The notes under the pieces were generated by a model, which had not been told where the DNA came from, made no database searches, and worked only from the letters and a program-made list of their open reading frames with translations. Positions 1 through 7,633 of a stretch of DNA of 29,841 nt are shown piece by piece. Position numbers and translations under genes: made by a program. This DNA is from JAZTYK01 sp045636925 (lineage in GTDB: Bacteria > Bacillota > Clostridia > Oscillospirales > Butyricicoccaceae), in contig JAZTYK010000016.1 of NCBI GenBank assembly GCA_045636925.1, forward strand, positions 1 to 29,841, in the 5' to 3' direction. Position 1 is the stretch's first letter; the number at the start of each line of letters is the position of its first letter.

Positions 1-501
1 CGCATCCTGCCCGATGACGATCAGATGTGTATCGTTTATCCCCAGCGCAAGCACGCGCTGTTCTCCTTTGACAATACCCGTATGACCACCCGCCTGCTGG
101 AGGGTGAGTTCCTCAACTGGCGTGCCGCCATTCCTCAGGAGCAGCCCATCAATATTGAGCTGGATCGCAGCGAAATCATCTCTGCCGTGGAACGCGTCAG
201 TCTGATTATTTCCGAGCGTCTGAAGAACCCCGTCCGCTGCAATTTCGATGCCGAGACCTTGCAGCTCAGCTGCATCACCGCTCTGGGCCGCAGCTATGAC
301 GAGCTGCGTATTCCCGATTGCGGCGCACAGATCGAGATCGGCTTTAACAACCGTTATCTGCTGGACGCCCTGCGGGCATGTCCCGATGATAAGTTTGTGC
401 TGGGACTTAAGAGCAGCCTGTCTCCCTGCACCATCCGTCCTGTAGAGGGCGACCGTTTCACCTATCTGGTGCTGCCCGTACGACTGAAAGCGGGGAACTG
501 A
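1..501 (+). CDS. dnaN: DNA polymerase III beta sliding clamp, C-terminal part (5' end outside window)
   Basis: The reading frame is open from base 1 and ends with TGA at 499-501, so only about the last 166 residues are present. The protein is the ring-shaped clamp that tethers the replicative polymerase to DNA. Clamp features visible are the segment LEGEFLNWRAAIP, equivalent to the usual LEG.FP.Y..VIP, and the C-terminal LPVRL, equivalent to the MPVRL that lines the partner-binding pocket. An internal ATG at base 25 is not the real start, because homologous sequence continues upstream of it. The neighbours yaaA, recF, remB and gyrB are the usual Firmicutes origin-proximal order, so dnaA and oriC are expected just outside the left edge. 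Confidence 0.95.
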   Translation, partial: RILPDDDQMCIVYPQRKHALFSFDNTRMTTRLLEGEFLNWRAAIPQEQPINIELDRSEIISAVERVSLIISERLKNPVRCNFDAETLQLSCITALGRSYDELRIPDCGAQIEIGFNNRYLLDALRACPDDKFVLGLKSSLSPCTIRPVEGDRFTYLVLPVRLKAGN

Positions 502-503
502 AC

Positions 504-716
504 ATGAATAAAATTACCATTCAAACCGAGTTTATCAAGCTGGACAGTATGTTAAAGTTTGCAGGCATGGTTTCTACCGGCGGCGAGGCAAAAGAGCTGA
601 TTGCCGGCGGGCAGGTGCTGGTAAACGGTGAAGTCTGCACCATGCGCGGCAAAAAGATCCGTCCCGGTGACACCGTTTCTCTGGGCGGCAAGACCATTTG
701 CGTACAGGCAGAATGA
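504..716 (+). CDS. yaaA: S4-domain RNA-binding protein YaaA
   Basis: A 70-residue protein made of a single S4-like RNA-binding fold; the core reads L.FAGMVSTGGEAKELI...VLVNGEV...RGKKIRPGD, typical of the small S4 proteins between dnaN and recF. It starts two bases after the dnaN stop and its stop overlaps the recF start (ATGA, 713-716), so it is translationally coupled in the dnaN-recF operon. The role of this family is not firmly established; RNA or ribosome association is inferred from the fold. The length matches orthologues. Confidence 0.9.
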   Translation: MNKITIQTEFIKLDSMLKFAGMVSTGGEAKELIAGGQVLVNGEVCTMRGKKIRPGDTVSLGGKTICVQAE

Positions 717-1792
717 TCCTTCAGCATTTAAGCCTGCGGGATTTTCGCAGCTACCGGCAAGGCGAGTTTGACTTTTTTCCCGACAGCAACATCATTTTTG
801 GTGACAACGGCAAGGGAAAGACCAACCTGCTGGAAGCCATTCTGCTGCTGACCGGTGCCAGAAGCTGGCGTGCCTCCCGCAAGAGCGAGCTGGTGCGCTG
901 GGATACCGAGCATGCTTTTTTGGCAGCCAAGGTTCATTCCGGCGGCAGGGACAAAGAACTGCGCATGGAGATTCCCGCAGGGGGGCGCACCAATGCCTCT
1001 GTCAACGGGGTCAAGATCAAGCGGCAGTACGACCTGGCCGATCATCTGCGGTGTGTGCTGTTTTCCCCCGAGGATCTGCACATTGTCAAGGGTGCGTCTT
1101 CCGGTCGAAGGGCCTTCATCGACGATGCCCTGTGCCAGCTGCGTCCCCGGTATGGCGAGATCCTTTCTCGCTATCAAAAGCTGCTGGAAAGCAAAAGCAA
1201 GCTATTAAAGACCGAAGAAAACCGGGAAAGTGCCCTTGCCATGCTGCCGGAGTATGATTTGCAGCTTGCCCGCTACGGCGCGGCGCTGATTTTCTACCGT
1301 GCCCGTTTTTTAGAGTCTTTGGGCAAGGAAGCATCTTTGATGCACAACGAGATTTCCGGCGGAAAAGAGCAGCTTTCGGTGGAGTATCAGACGGTCAGCA
1401 CCGTCAAAGACCCCTTTGCATCCGAAGAACAGCTGTTTTCCTGGCTGATGGAGCATTTAGAGAGCCACCGCAAGGCGGAAGAGGCCACCATGCAGTGCCT
1501 TTCCGGCGTGCATAAGGACGATATGCCCATGACCATAGGTGGACGGGATGCCAAAGCCTATGCCAGTCAGGGACAGACCCGCTCGGCGGCGCTGAGCCTG
1601 AAGTTCGGCCTGCGCGAGCTGCTGCGGCGGGACAGCGGAGAATATCCCATCCTGCTGCTGGATGACGTGTTAAGCGAGCTGGATGCCGCCCGACAGGCCT
1701 TTGTGGCGCAGCATGCCATGGGCGGGCAGAGCATCATCACCTGCTGCGAGGGGCAGAATGCCTTTGGCAGCGCCCATGTGATCGAATTATAA
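713..1792 (+). CDS. recF: DNA replication and repair protein RecF
   Basis: SMC-like ATPase that helps load RecA at single-strand gaps together with RecO and RecR. From the ATG at 713 it is 359 residues, the normal length. The N-terminus MILQHLSLRDFRSY is the conserved start. The Walker A motif GDNGKGKT lies at about residues 30-37, the ABC-type signature region precedes the C-terminus, and Walker B is LLLDDVLSELD at about 314-324. A TTG at 698 would add five residues, but the ATG at 713 overlaps the yaaA stop and matches the family start, so it is preferred. recR, a partner in the same pathway, is at the far end of the window. Confidence 0.96.
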   Translation: MILQHLSLRDFRSYRQGEFDFFPDSNIIFGDNGKGKTNLLEAILLLTGARSWRASRKSELVRWDTEHAFLAAKVHSGGRDKELRMEIPAGGRTNASVNGVKIKRQYDLADHLRCVLFSPEDLHIVKGASSGRRAFIDDALCQLRPRYGEILSRYQKLLESKSKLLKTEENRESALAMLPEYDLQLARYGAALIFYRARFLESLGKEASLMHNEISGGKEQLSVEYQTVSTVKDPFASEEQLFSWLMEHLESHRKAEEATMQCLSGVHKDDMPMTIGGRDAKAYASQGQTRSAALSLKFGLRELLRRDSGEYPILLLDDVLSELDAARQAFVAQHAMGGQSIITCCEGQNAFGSAHVIEL

Positions 1793-1808
1793 CCAAGGAG
1801 GGGTGTGC

Positions 1809-2084
1809 GTGTTTTTGCACCTTGGCCGCGATGTGGCGGTAAACAGTGAAAACATCATTATGGTGTTCGACATGGACACCGCTACCTGGAGCAAACATAC
1901 CCGTGCTTATCTGTCGACTGCCGAAAAAGAGGGCAGAGTGCAGGTGATCACCGACGATATTCCAAAATCTGCTATCGTTTGCCGTGAAAATGGCGAAACG
2001 GTGGTATATATTTCTCAAATTTCAAGCAAAACCCTGCTGAAGCGCGCCCAGGAAGAGGGCTCGTGGCTCAGCATCAGCGAGTAA
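1809..2084 (+). CDS. remB: Extracellular matrix regulator RemB-like (DUF370)
   Basis: A 91-residue protein of the RemB/YaaB family, small proteins found between recF and gyrB in Firmicutes. The N-terminus MFLHLGRDVAVNSENIIMVFD matches the family start. The GTG at 1809 is chosen because AAGGAGG at 1795-1801 lies seven bases upstream; a GTG at 1803 would overlap this ribosome site. In Bacillus the related RemA is a DNA-binding regulator of matrix genes. Whether this copy regulates anything in a gut anaerobe is unknown, so the symbol reflects orthology and position, not proven function. Confidence 0.85.
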   Translation: MFLHLGRDVAVNSENIIMVFDMDTATWSKHTRAYLSTAEKEGRVQVITDDIPKSAIVCRENGETVVYISQISSKTLLKRAQEEGSWLSISE

Positions 2085-2135
2085 TCGCACTGCTTTTATT
2101 GTAATTACACCGAAGAAAATCGGAGGTTTCCTATT

Positions 2136-4055
2136 ATGGCGGAAAACGAAAAGATCCAGACTGCATATGATGAAAATCAAATTCAAGTGCTAGAAGGCCT
2201 GGAGGCTGTGCGTAAGCGTCCGGGTATGTACATCGGCTCTACCAGCGCCCGTGGCCTGCATCATCTGGTCTACGAGATCGTAGACAACTCCATCGACGAG
2301 GCATTGGCCGGCTTCTGTGATCACATCGAAGTCACCATTCTGCCCGGCAACGAGATCCAGGTCACCGACAACGGCCGTGGTATTCCCACCGGTATCCATC
2401 CCAAGATGGGTTTTTCCACCCTGGAAGTGGTGTTTACCGTGCTGCATGCCGGCGGTAAGTTCGGCGGTGGCGGCTACAAGGTGGCCGGCGGTCTGCACGG
2501 CGTTGGCGCCAGTGTTGTAAATGCCCTGAGCCAGTGGCTGAAGGTGCGTGTCAGCAACGAAGGCACCGTCAAGCAGATGGCATTCTCCCGGGGTACCACC
2601 ACCGAAACCATGCATGTGGTGGGCGAAACCGACAAGACCGGTACCAGCGTGTGGTTCAAGCCCGACGCTGATATCTTTGACGAGACCGTCTTTGACTTTG
2701 ATATTCTGTACGAGCGTCTGCGTGAGCAGGCATTTTTGAACGCCGGCGTGCGGATCACGCTGACCGACAAGCGCGAAGAAGAACCCCGTGTGGAAAGCAT
2801 GTGCTTCGAGGGCGGTATCCGCGAGTTTGTGGCCTATCACAATCGCCACAAGACGGTACTGCATCCCGACGTCATCTATATTTCCGCCAAGAAGGAAGAC
2901 AGCGAGGCCGAACTGGCCATGCAGTACAACGATGGTTACAGCGAGCTGCTGCTGAGTTTTGCCAATAACATCCATACCCCCGAGGGCGGTATGCATGAAA
3001 CCGGCTTTAAGACAGCGCTGACCAGAGTCATCAACGAGTATGCCCGCAAGTACAAGCTGCTGAAGGAAGACGATAAAAACCTCACCGGCGAAGACGTGCG
3101 TGAGGGTCTTACCTGCATTCTGTCCGTCAAGCTGACCGAAGCACAGTTCGAGGGTCAGACCAAGACCAAGCTGGGCAACGCCTTTATGCGTACCATGGTA
3201 GACAACATGGTCTACGAAAAGCTGTCTGCCTATCTGGAAGAAAATCCCAGCGAAGCCAAGATCATTTTGGATAAGGCCATGACTGCCGCCCGTGCCCGTG
3301 AAGCGGCCAAGCGCGCCCGCGAGGCTACCCGCCGTAAGAGCGCCCTGGAGAGCGCAAGCCTGCCCGGCAAGCTGGCCGACTGCCAGGAGCGTGATCCCAA
3401 CCTCACCGAGATCTACATCGTCGAGGGTGACTCTGCAGGCGGCAGCGCCAAGGAAGGCCGCGACCGAAGATTCCAGGCCATTCTGCCGCTGTGGGGCAAG
3501 ATGCTGAACGTAGAAAAGGCCAGACTGGATAAGGTATACGGCAACGAAAAGCTGATGCCGCTGGTCACCGCCTTTGGTGCCGGCATCGGCAACGAGTTTG
3601 ATGTGAGCAAGCTGCGCTACGGCAAGGTCATCCTCATGGCCGATGCCGACGTAGACGGCAGCCACATCCGCACCCTGCTGCTTACCTTCTTCTTCCGCTT
3701 TATGCGCCCGCTGATCCAGCAGGGTCATGTATATATCGCCCAGCCCCCTCTGTACAAGGTGACACCCAAGGGCAAAAACGCCAAGCCGATGTACACCTAC
3801 AGCGACGAGCAGCAGGCACAGCTGCTGGCACAGTATCCCGGCGCTATGGTGCAGCGGTATAAGGGCCTTGGTGAAATGACCCCCACCCAGCTGTGGGAGA
3901 CCACCATGGATCCCGAGGTGCGCACCCTACTGCGGGTAGAGATGGAGGATGCCGCGGCGGCAGACGAGATTTTTACCATCCTGATGGGCGAAAAGGTCGA
4001 GCCCCGCAAGGAGTTCATCGAAAAGAATGCCCATCTGGCAGAGCTGGATGTATAA
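2136..4055 (+). CDS. gyrB: DNA gyrase subunit B
   Basis: ATPase subunit of gyrase, which introduces negative supercoils with GyrA. It is complete at 639 residues, with GGAGG eight or nine bases before the ATG. The GHKL ATPase motifs are visible: EIVDNSIDEALAG (about 47-59), DNGRGIP (78-84) and GGLHGVGASVVNALS (118-132). The TOPRIM domain follows, with EGDSAGGSAKEGRDRR from residue 430 and DADVDGSHIRTLL further on. Oddly, the conserved PLKGK or PLRGK motif reads PLWGK (W453, codon 3492-3494). That position corresponds to E. coli Lys447, a known quinolone-affecting residue. The gene is separated from gyrA by a 183-aa unknown gene. Confidence 0.98.
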   Translation: MAENEKIQTAYDENQIQVLEGLEAVRKRPGMYIGSTSARGLHHLVYEIVDNSIDEALAGFCDHIEVTILPGNEIQVTDNGRGIPTGIHPKMGFSTLEVVFTVLHAGGKFGGGGYKVAGGLHGVGASVVNALSQWLKVRVSNEGTVKQMAFSRGTTTETMHVVGETDKTGTSVWFKPDADIFDETVFDFDILYERLREQAFLNAGVRITLTDKREEEPRVESMCFEGGIREFVAYHNRHKTVLHPDVIYISAKKEDSEAELAMQYNDGYSELLLSFANNIHTPEGGMHETGFKTALTRVINEYARKYKLLKEDDKNLTGEDVREGLTCILSVKLTEAQFEGQTKTKLGNAFMRTMVDNMVYEKLSAYLEENPSEAKIILDKAMTAARAREAAKRAREATRRKSALESASLPGKLADCQERDPNLTEIYIVEGDSAGGSAKEGRDRRFQAILPLWGKMLNVEKARLDKVYGNEKLMPLVTAFGAGIGNEFDVSKLRYGKVILMADADVDGSHIRTLLLTFFFRFMRPLIQQGHVYIAQPPLYKVTPKGKNAKPMYTYSDEQQAQLLAQYPGAMVQRYKGLGEMTPTQLWETTMDPEVRTLLRVEMEDAAAADEIFTILMGEKVEPRKEFIEKNAHLAELDV

Positions 4056-4095
4056 AAAGAACACTCCGATTTGTTTTGCGAACAGGAGGTAAGAT

Positions 4096-4647
4096 ATGGA
4101 ACTGATTTTTGCCATTATCGTCATTGTGCTCGCCATCATGTCGGAAAACGCAAAGAAACAAAAACGAGCCGACCGGCAGCTGAAAAATATTCTGGAAGTT
4201 CGCACAGAACAGCAGAGCGGCGGCAGGGTAAATCCCGGCTCGGCCTTTGAACAGGCCCGTCAGCGCGCCTTCCAAAATCAGCGCGCCCAGCAGCGGGCAC
4301 AGAGTGAGGCTTCCCGCCGTGCCCCCGACCCCGGCCGGGTATCTGCCCAAAGCGTGGCGCAGACCCGCAAGCAGGCTGCCGCCCAGCACAAGGCTGCGGC
4401 AAAGAGCGCTATGCAGGGGGATATTCTGATGCGTCCCGTTGTGACCCGGCGTGAAAAGTTCGAGCGCAGCAGCGCCTATGAGCATTCCAACCGCATGGAT
4501 GTGCAGTACACCACCAATGGCTGCGGCTGCACCACCGGTAAGGGCAATGCCTCCTCCGGCAAGGCCCACGGCTTCAGCAGCGCCATGTATGATGAAAACC
4601 GCTTTTTTAAGGAAAGCCGCGAAATCTGCTCCGGCAAGTGGTCGTAA
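4096..4647 (+). CDS. Unknown membrane-anchored protein between gyrB and gyrA
   Basis: A 183-residue protein I cannot assign to a family. AGGAGG lies seven to eight bases before the ATG. It opens with one hydrophobic segment (residues about 2-15, ELIFAIIVIVLAIM) followed by a basic stretch (KKQKR), consistent with a single N-terminal membrane anchor with the rest in the cytoplasm. Residues about 35-110 are rich in Gln, Ala and Arg and look extended or helical. The C-terminal third is more conserved-looking, with a Gly/Cys patch (NGCGCTTGKGN) and an end at CSGKWS. It sits 40 bases after gyrB and 73 before gyrA in the same direction and may be cotranscribed. No function is claimed. Confidence 0.75.
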   Translation: MELIFAIIVIVLAIMSENAKKQKRADRQLKNILEVRTEQQSGGRVNPGSAFEQARQRAFQNQRAQQRAQSEASRRAPDPGRVSAQSVAQTRKQAAAQHKAAAKSAMQGDILMRPVVTRREKFERSSAYEHSNRMDVQYTTNGCGCTTGKGNASSGKAHGFSSAMYDENRFFKESREICSGKWS

Positions 4648-4720
4648 CCCTCTTATTTTAATAACAATTCGAAATATCTAATAATAATTATACCAAAAGT
4701 ATAAGCAGGTGATGATAAAA

Positions 4721-7219
4721 ATGAGCGATCTGCGCTATGAAAATCAAAAAATCGTCCCGGTAGATTTGGAAAAGGAAATGAAGAAGTCCTTCATTTCCTA
4801 CGCCATGAGCGTCATTGTTTCCCGTGCGCTGCCCGACGTTCGTGACGGCTTAAAGCCGGTACACCGCCGCATCCTCTATGCCATGCACGAGGACGGTCTG
4901 ACCATCGACAAACCCTTCCGCAAGTCTGCAACCACAGTGGGTAATGTGCTGGGTCGTTACCATCCCCACGGTGACGCCAGTGTATACGATGCCATGGTGC
5001 GTATGGCACAGAGCTTTTCTCTGCGCTATCCCCTCATCGACGGACAGGGTAACTTTGGTAGTGTAGACGGTGATCCCGCGGCTGCTTACCGTTACACCGA
5101 GGCCCGTATGGCCAAGCTCAGCGACAAGATGATGGAAGACATCGACAAAGAAACCGTCGATTTTTCTCCCAACTTCGACGACAAGCTGAAAGAGCCCGAT
5201 GTGGTGCCCGCCCGTTTTCCCAATCTGCTGGCAAACGGCAGCCAGGGTATCGCCGTTGGTATGGCAACCAACATCCCGCCTCACAACCTTTCCGAGCTGG
5301 TAGACGCCTGCTGCTGCCTGATTGACAATCCCGAGGCACAGCTGGAGGATCTGACCCGCTATATCAAGGGTCCCGACTTTCCCACCGGCGGCATCATCAT
5401 GGGCCGCAGCGGCATCCGCGCCGCCTATGCCACCGGCCGCGGCAAGATCATCGTCCGGGCAAAGACCGAGATCGAGGAGTGGAAGGAAGGTCGCTTCCGC
5501 ATCGTCATCACCGAGATCCCCTATATGGTAAACAAGGCCCGTCTGGTAGAGTCCATCGCCGACCTGCACAAGGATAAGCGGGTAGAGGGCATCACCGACC
5601 TGCGTGACGAGTCCGACCGTACCGGTATGCGCGTGGTGGTAGAGCTGCGCCGTGATGTGAATCCTCAGGTGGTGCTGAACCAGCTGTTCCAGTACACTCA
5701 GCTGCAGGATACCTTTGGCGCCATTATGCTGGCTTTGGCCGACGGCAAGCCCAAGATCATGAACCTGCGTGAGATGCTGGATCATTATCTGCGTCATCAG
5801 ATCGACGTCATCGAGCGCCGCACCCGCTATGACCTGCGCAAGGCACAGGAGCGCGCCCATATTTTGGAGGGTCTGGCCATCGCCTGCGCCAACATCGACG
5901 AGGTCATTCATATCATCCGCACCAGCTATGACAACGCCAAGGAGCGCTTAATGGAGCGCTTTGGCATCAGCGATGTGCAGGCACAGGCCATTCTGGAAAT
6001 GCAGCTGCGCCGCCTGCAGGGTCTGGAGCAGGAGAAGATCGAGAACGAACTGAATGTCCTGCACGCCAAGATCGCAGATTATCAGGATATTTTAGCAAGA
6101 CCCGAGCGTGTACGTGCCATCGTTAAGGAAGAACTGACCGAGATCAAGGACAAGTACGGTGATGAGCGCCGCACCCAGATCTCGCATATGGAAAATGAGA
6201 TCGACATCGAAGACCTGATTGAAGAAGAAGAGTGTGTATACACCCTTACCCGCATGGGTTACATCAAGCGTGTGCCCGCCAGCACCTACCGCACCCAGCG
6301 TCGCGGCGGTCGTGGCGTTACCGGCATGACCACCCGTGAAGAGGACATTGTAGACACCATTTTTACCGCTTCTACCCACGACCAGATCCTGTTCTTCACC
6401 AGCCTTGGCCGTGTATACCGCCTCAAGGGCTATCAGGTGCCCGAAAGCAGCCGTACCGCCAAGGGTATGAATGTAGTGAACCTGCTGCAGCTGAATGCCG
6501 ATGAAAAGGTTACTACCATGCTGCATCTGCATGATGTAAAGCCCGAAAGCGCTTATGTTTTCTTTGCCACCAAGAACGGTACCGTCAAGCGTGTCACGCT
6601 GGATTCCATTAACACCGGCAGAAAGTCCGGTCTGCGTGCCATCACTTTGGACGAGGGTGACGAGCTGGTGAATGTGTGCCTGACTTCCGGCGAGGATCAT
6701 ATCATTCTGGCCACCAAGAAGGGCAGCGCGGTACGCTTCCACGAAAGCGAAGTCCGTGTCATGGGTCGTGAGGCTGCCGGCGTCCGCGGTATCCGCGTGG
6801 GCGAAGATGACGAGCTCATCGGTGCCGCCCTGCAGATGCCCGATGCCCTGCTGCTGACCGTTACCGAACAGGGCTACGGCAAGCGTACCGATCCCGAAGA
6901 GTTCACCGTGCATCATCGCGGCGGTGGCGGTATGACCGCCCACAACCTCACCGCAAAGACCGGTGATCTGGTGAGTCTGGGCATGATCCGTGAGGACGAA
7001 GACCTGCTGCTCATCAACAGCAGCGGCGTGGTGATCCGTACTCCCGCCGAAAGCATCCGCCAGTGCGGCAGAGCCTCTCAGGGCGTCATTCTGATCCGTC
7101 TGGACGAGGGTGACAAGGTCATCAGCGGCACCTGCACCAAGCGGGAAGAGGAAGAAGAAGATTCTGCCGAGGCCGTAGCCGCAGAGCAGACCGCCCAGGC
7201 AAGCGCTGACGAAGAATAA
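4721..7219 (+). CDS. gyrA: DNA gyrase subunit A
   Basis: DNA breakage and reunion subunit of gyrase, 832 residues from the ATG at 4721. This start gives MSDLRYENQKIVPVDLEKEM and is placed eight bases after AGGTGA; a GTG at 4709 and an ATG at 4712 are in frame but overlap the ribosome site. The catalytic tyrosine is in RYTE (Y125). The quinolone pocket reads HPHGDASVYD, so the residue equivalent to E. coli Ser83 is Ala86 (codon 4976-4978), while the acidic Asp90 is kept. The GyrA box QRRGGRG in the C-terminal DNA-wrapping domain identifies gyrase and not topoisomerase IV. The tail is acidic (EEEEED...). Confidence 0.98.
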   Translation: MSDLRYENQKIVPVDLEKEMKKSFISYAMSVIVSRALPDVRDGLKPVHRRILYAMHEDGLTIDKPFRKSATTVGNVLGRYHPHGDASVYDAMVRMAQSFSLRYPLIDGQGNFGSVDGDPAAAYRYTEARMAKLSDKMMEDIDKETVDFSPNFDDKLKEPDVVPARFPNLLANGSQGIAVGMATNIPPHNLSELVDACCCLIDNPEAQLEDLTRYIKGPDFPTGGIIMGRSGIRAAYATGRGKIIVRAKTEIEEWKEGRFRIVITEIPYMVNKARLVESIADLHKDKRVEGITDLRDESDRTGMRVVVELRRDVNPQVVLNQLFQYTQLQDTFGAIMLALADGKPKIMNLREMLDHYLRHQIDVIERRTRYDLRKAQERAHILEGLAIACANIDEVIHIIRTSYDNAKERLMERFGISDVQAQAILEMQLRRLQGLEQEKIENELNVLHAKIADYQDILARPERVRAIVKEELTEIKDKYGDERRTQISHMENEIDIEDLIEEEECVYTLTRMGYIKRVPASTYRTQRRGGRGVTGMTTREEDIVDTIFTASTHDQILFFTSLGRVYRLKGYQVPESSRTAKGMNVVNLLQLNADEKVTTMLHLHDVKPESAYVFFATKNGTVKRVTLDSINTGRKSGLRAITLDEGDELVNVCLTSGEDHIILATKKGSAVRFHESEVRVMGREAAGVRGIRVGEDDELIGAALQMPDALLLTVTEQGYGKRTDPEEFTVHHRGGGGMTAHNLTAKTGDLVSLGMIREDEDLLLINSSGVVIRTPAESIRQCGRASQGVILIRLDEGDKVISGTCTKREEEEEDSAEAVAAEQTAQASADEE

Positions 7220-7234
7220 ACAGGAGGAACGAGT

Positions 7235-7438
7235 ATGCATCTGCCAAAACCCAATTTGTTTGGCTATATTCTGGCCGGCGTGATCGGTCTGCTGTTTATC
7301 GTGATGGCCGTGCTGGGCAAGTTTGGCAACCCCATGTCCAATCTGATTGCCGGTTTTGCCGGCGTCGTTGCCATCCTCAGCACCGTCATGACCCTGATGA
7401 ACTATGCCAAACAGGCAAAAGAACAAGACAAAAAGTAA
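7235..7438 (+). CDS. Small two-helix membrane protein
   Basis: A 67-residue protein with AGGAGG seven to eight bases before its ATG and only 15 bases after gyrA. Two hydrophobic stretches (residues about 9-27, FGYILAGVIGLLFIVMAVL, and 36-55, NLIAGFAGVVAILSTVMTLM) predict two membrane helices, followed by a charged tail AKQAKEQDKK. I do not recognise a family. The ribosome site, the position and the hairpin directly downstream support it as the last gene of the gyrA transcript. Confidence 0.7.
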   Translation: MHLPKPNLFGYILAGVIGLLFIVMAVLGKFGNPMSNLIAGFAGVVAILSTVMTLMNYAKQAKEQDKK

Positions 7439-7455
7439 TAACAAATAATAAAAAT

Positions 7456-7483
7456 ACGGGGCGTAATCAATATTGCGCCCCGT
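7456..7483 (+). terminator. Hairpin at the end of the gyrA transcript
   Basis: ACGGGGCG at 7456-7463 pairs with CGCCCCGT at 7476-7483, and the inner bases TAAT/ATTG extend this to a 12-bp stem with loop CAAT. A clear T-run is lacking on the + side (AACCCCGTTTT), so termination strength is uncertain. The placement 18 bases after the small membrane gene fits a terminator. Confidence 0.6.
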
Positions 7484-7633
7484 AACCCCGTTTTGCGCCG
7501 TGGCACAACGAAGTCCCCGGCGAAAGCCAGCACCGCAGGCACAGTCACCCAAGCAAAGCCGCCCTTGCAAAAATGGGGACGAGCATCTTGTGCAACCTTT
7601 GATTTTGATTATTTCCTGTTTGGAGAATCTGCC

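Noticed and set aside
2190..3728. A 512-codon open frame antisense to gyrB, and similar long antisense frames at 6092-8515 and 20012-21604
   Set aside because: They mirror strongly biased codons of gyrB, gyrA/mnmG and parB/serS; they have no ribosome site, their composition is artificial, and they cross real gene boundaries.
4648..4720. Promoter before gyrA in the AT-rich gap
   Set aside because: Several AT-rich hexamers exist but none has a proper partner at 16-18 bases.
7484..7633. Promoter or RNA element in the 150-base gap before mnmG
   Set aside because: No convincing -35/-10 pair or conserved structure could be seen; the open frame through it looks non-coding.
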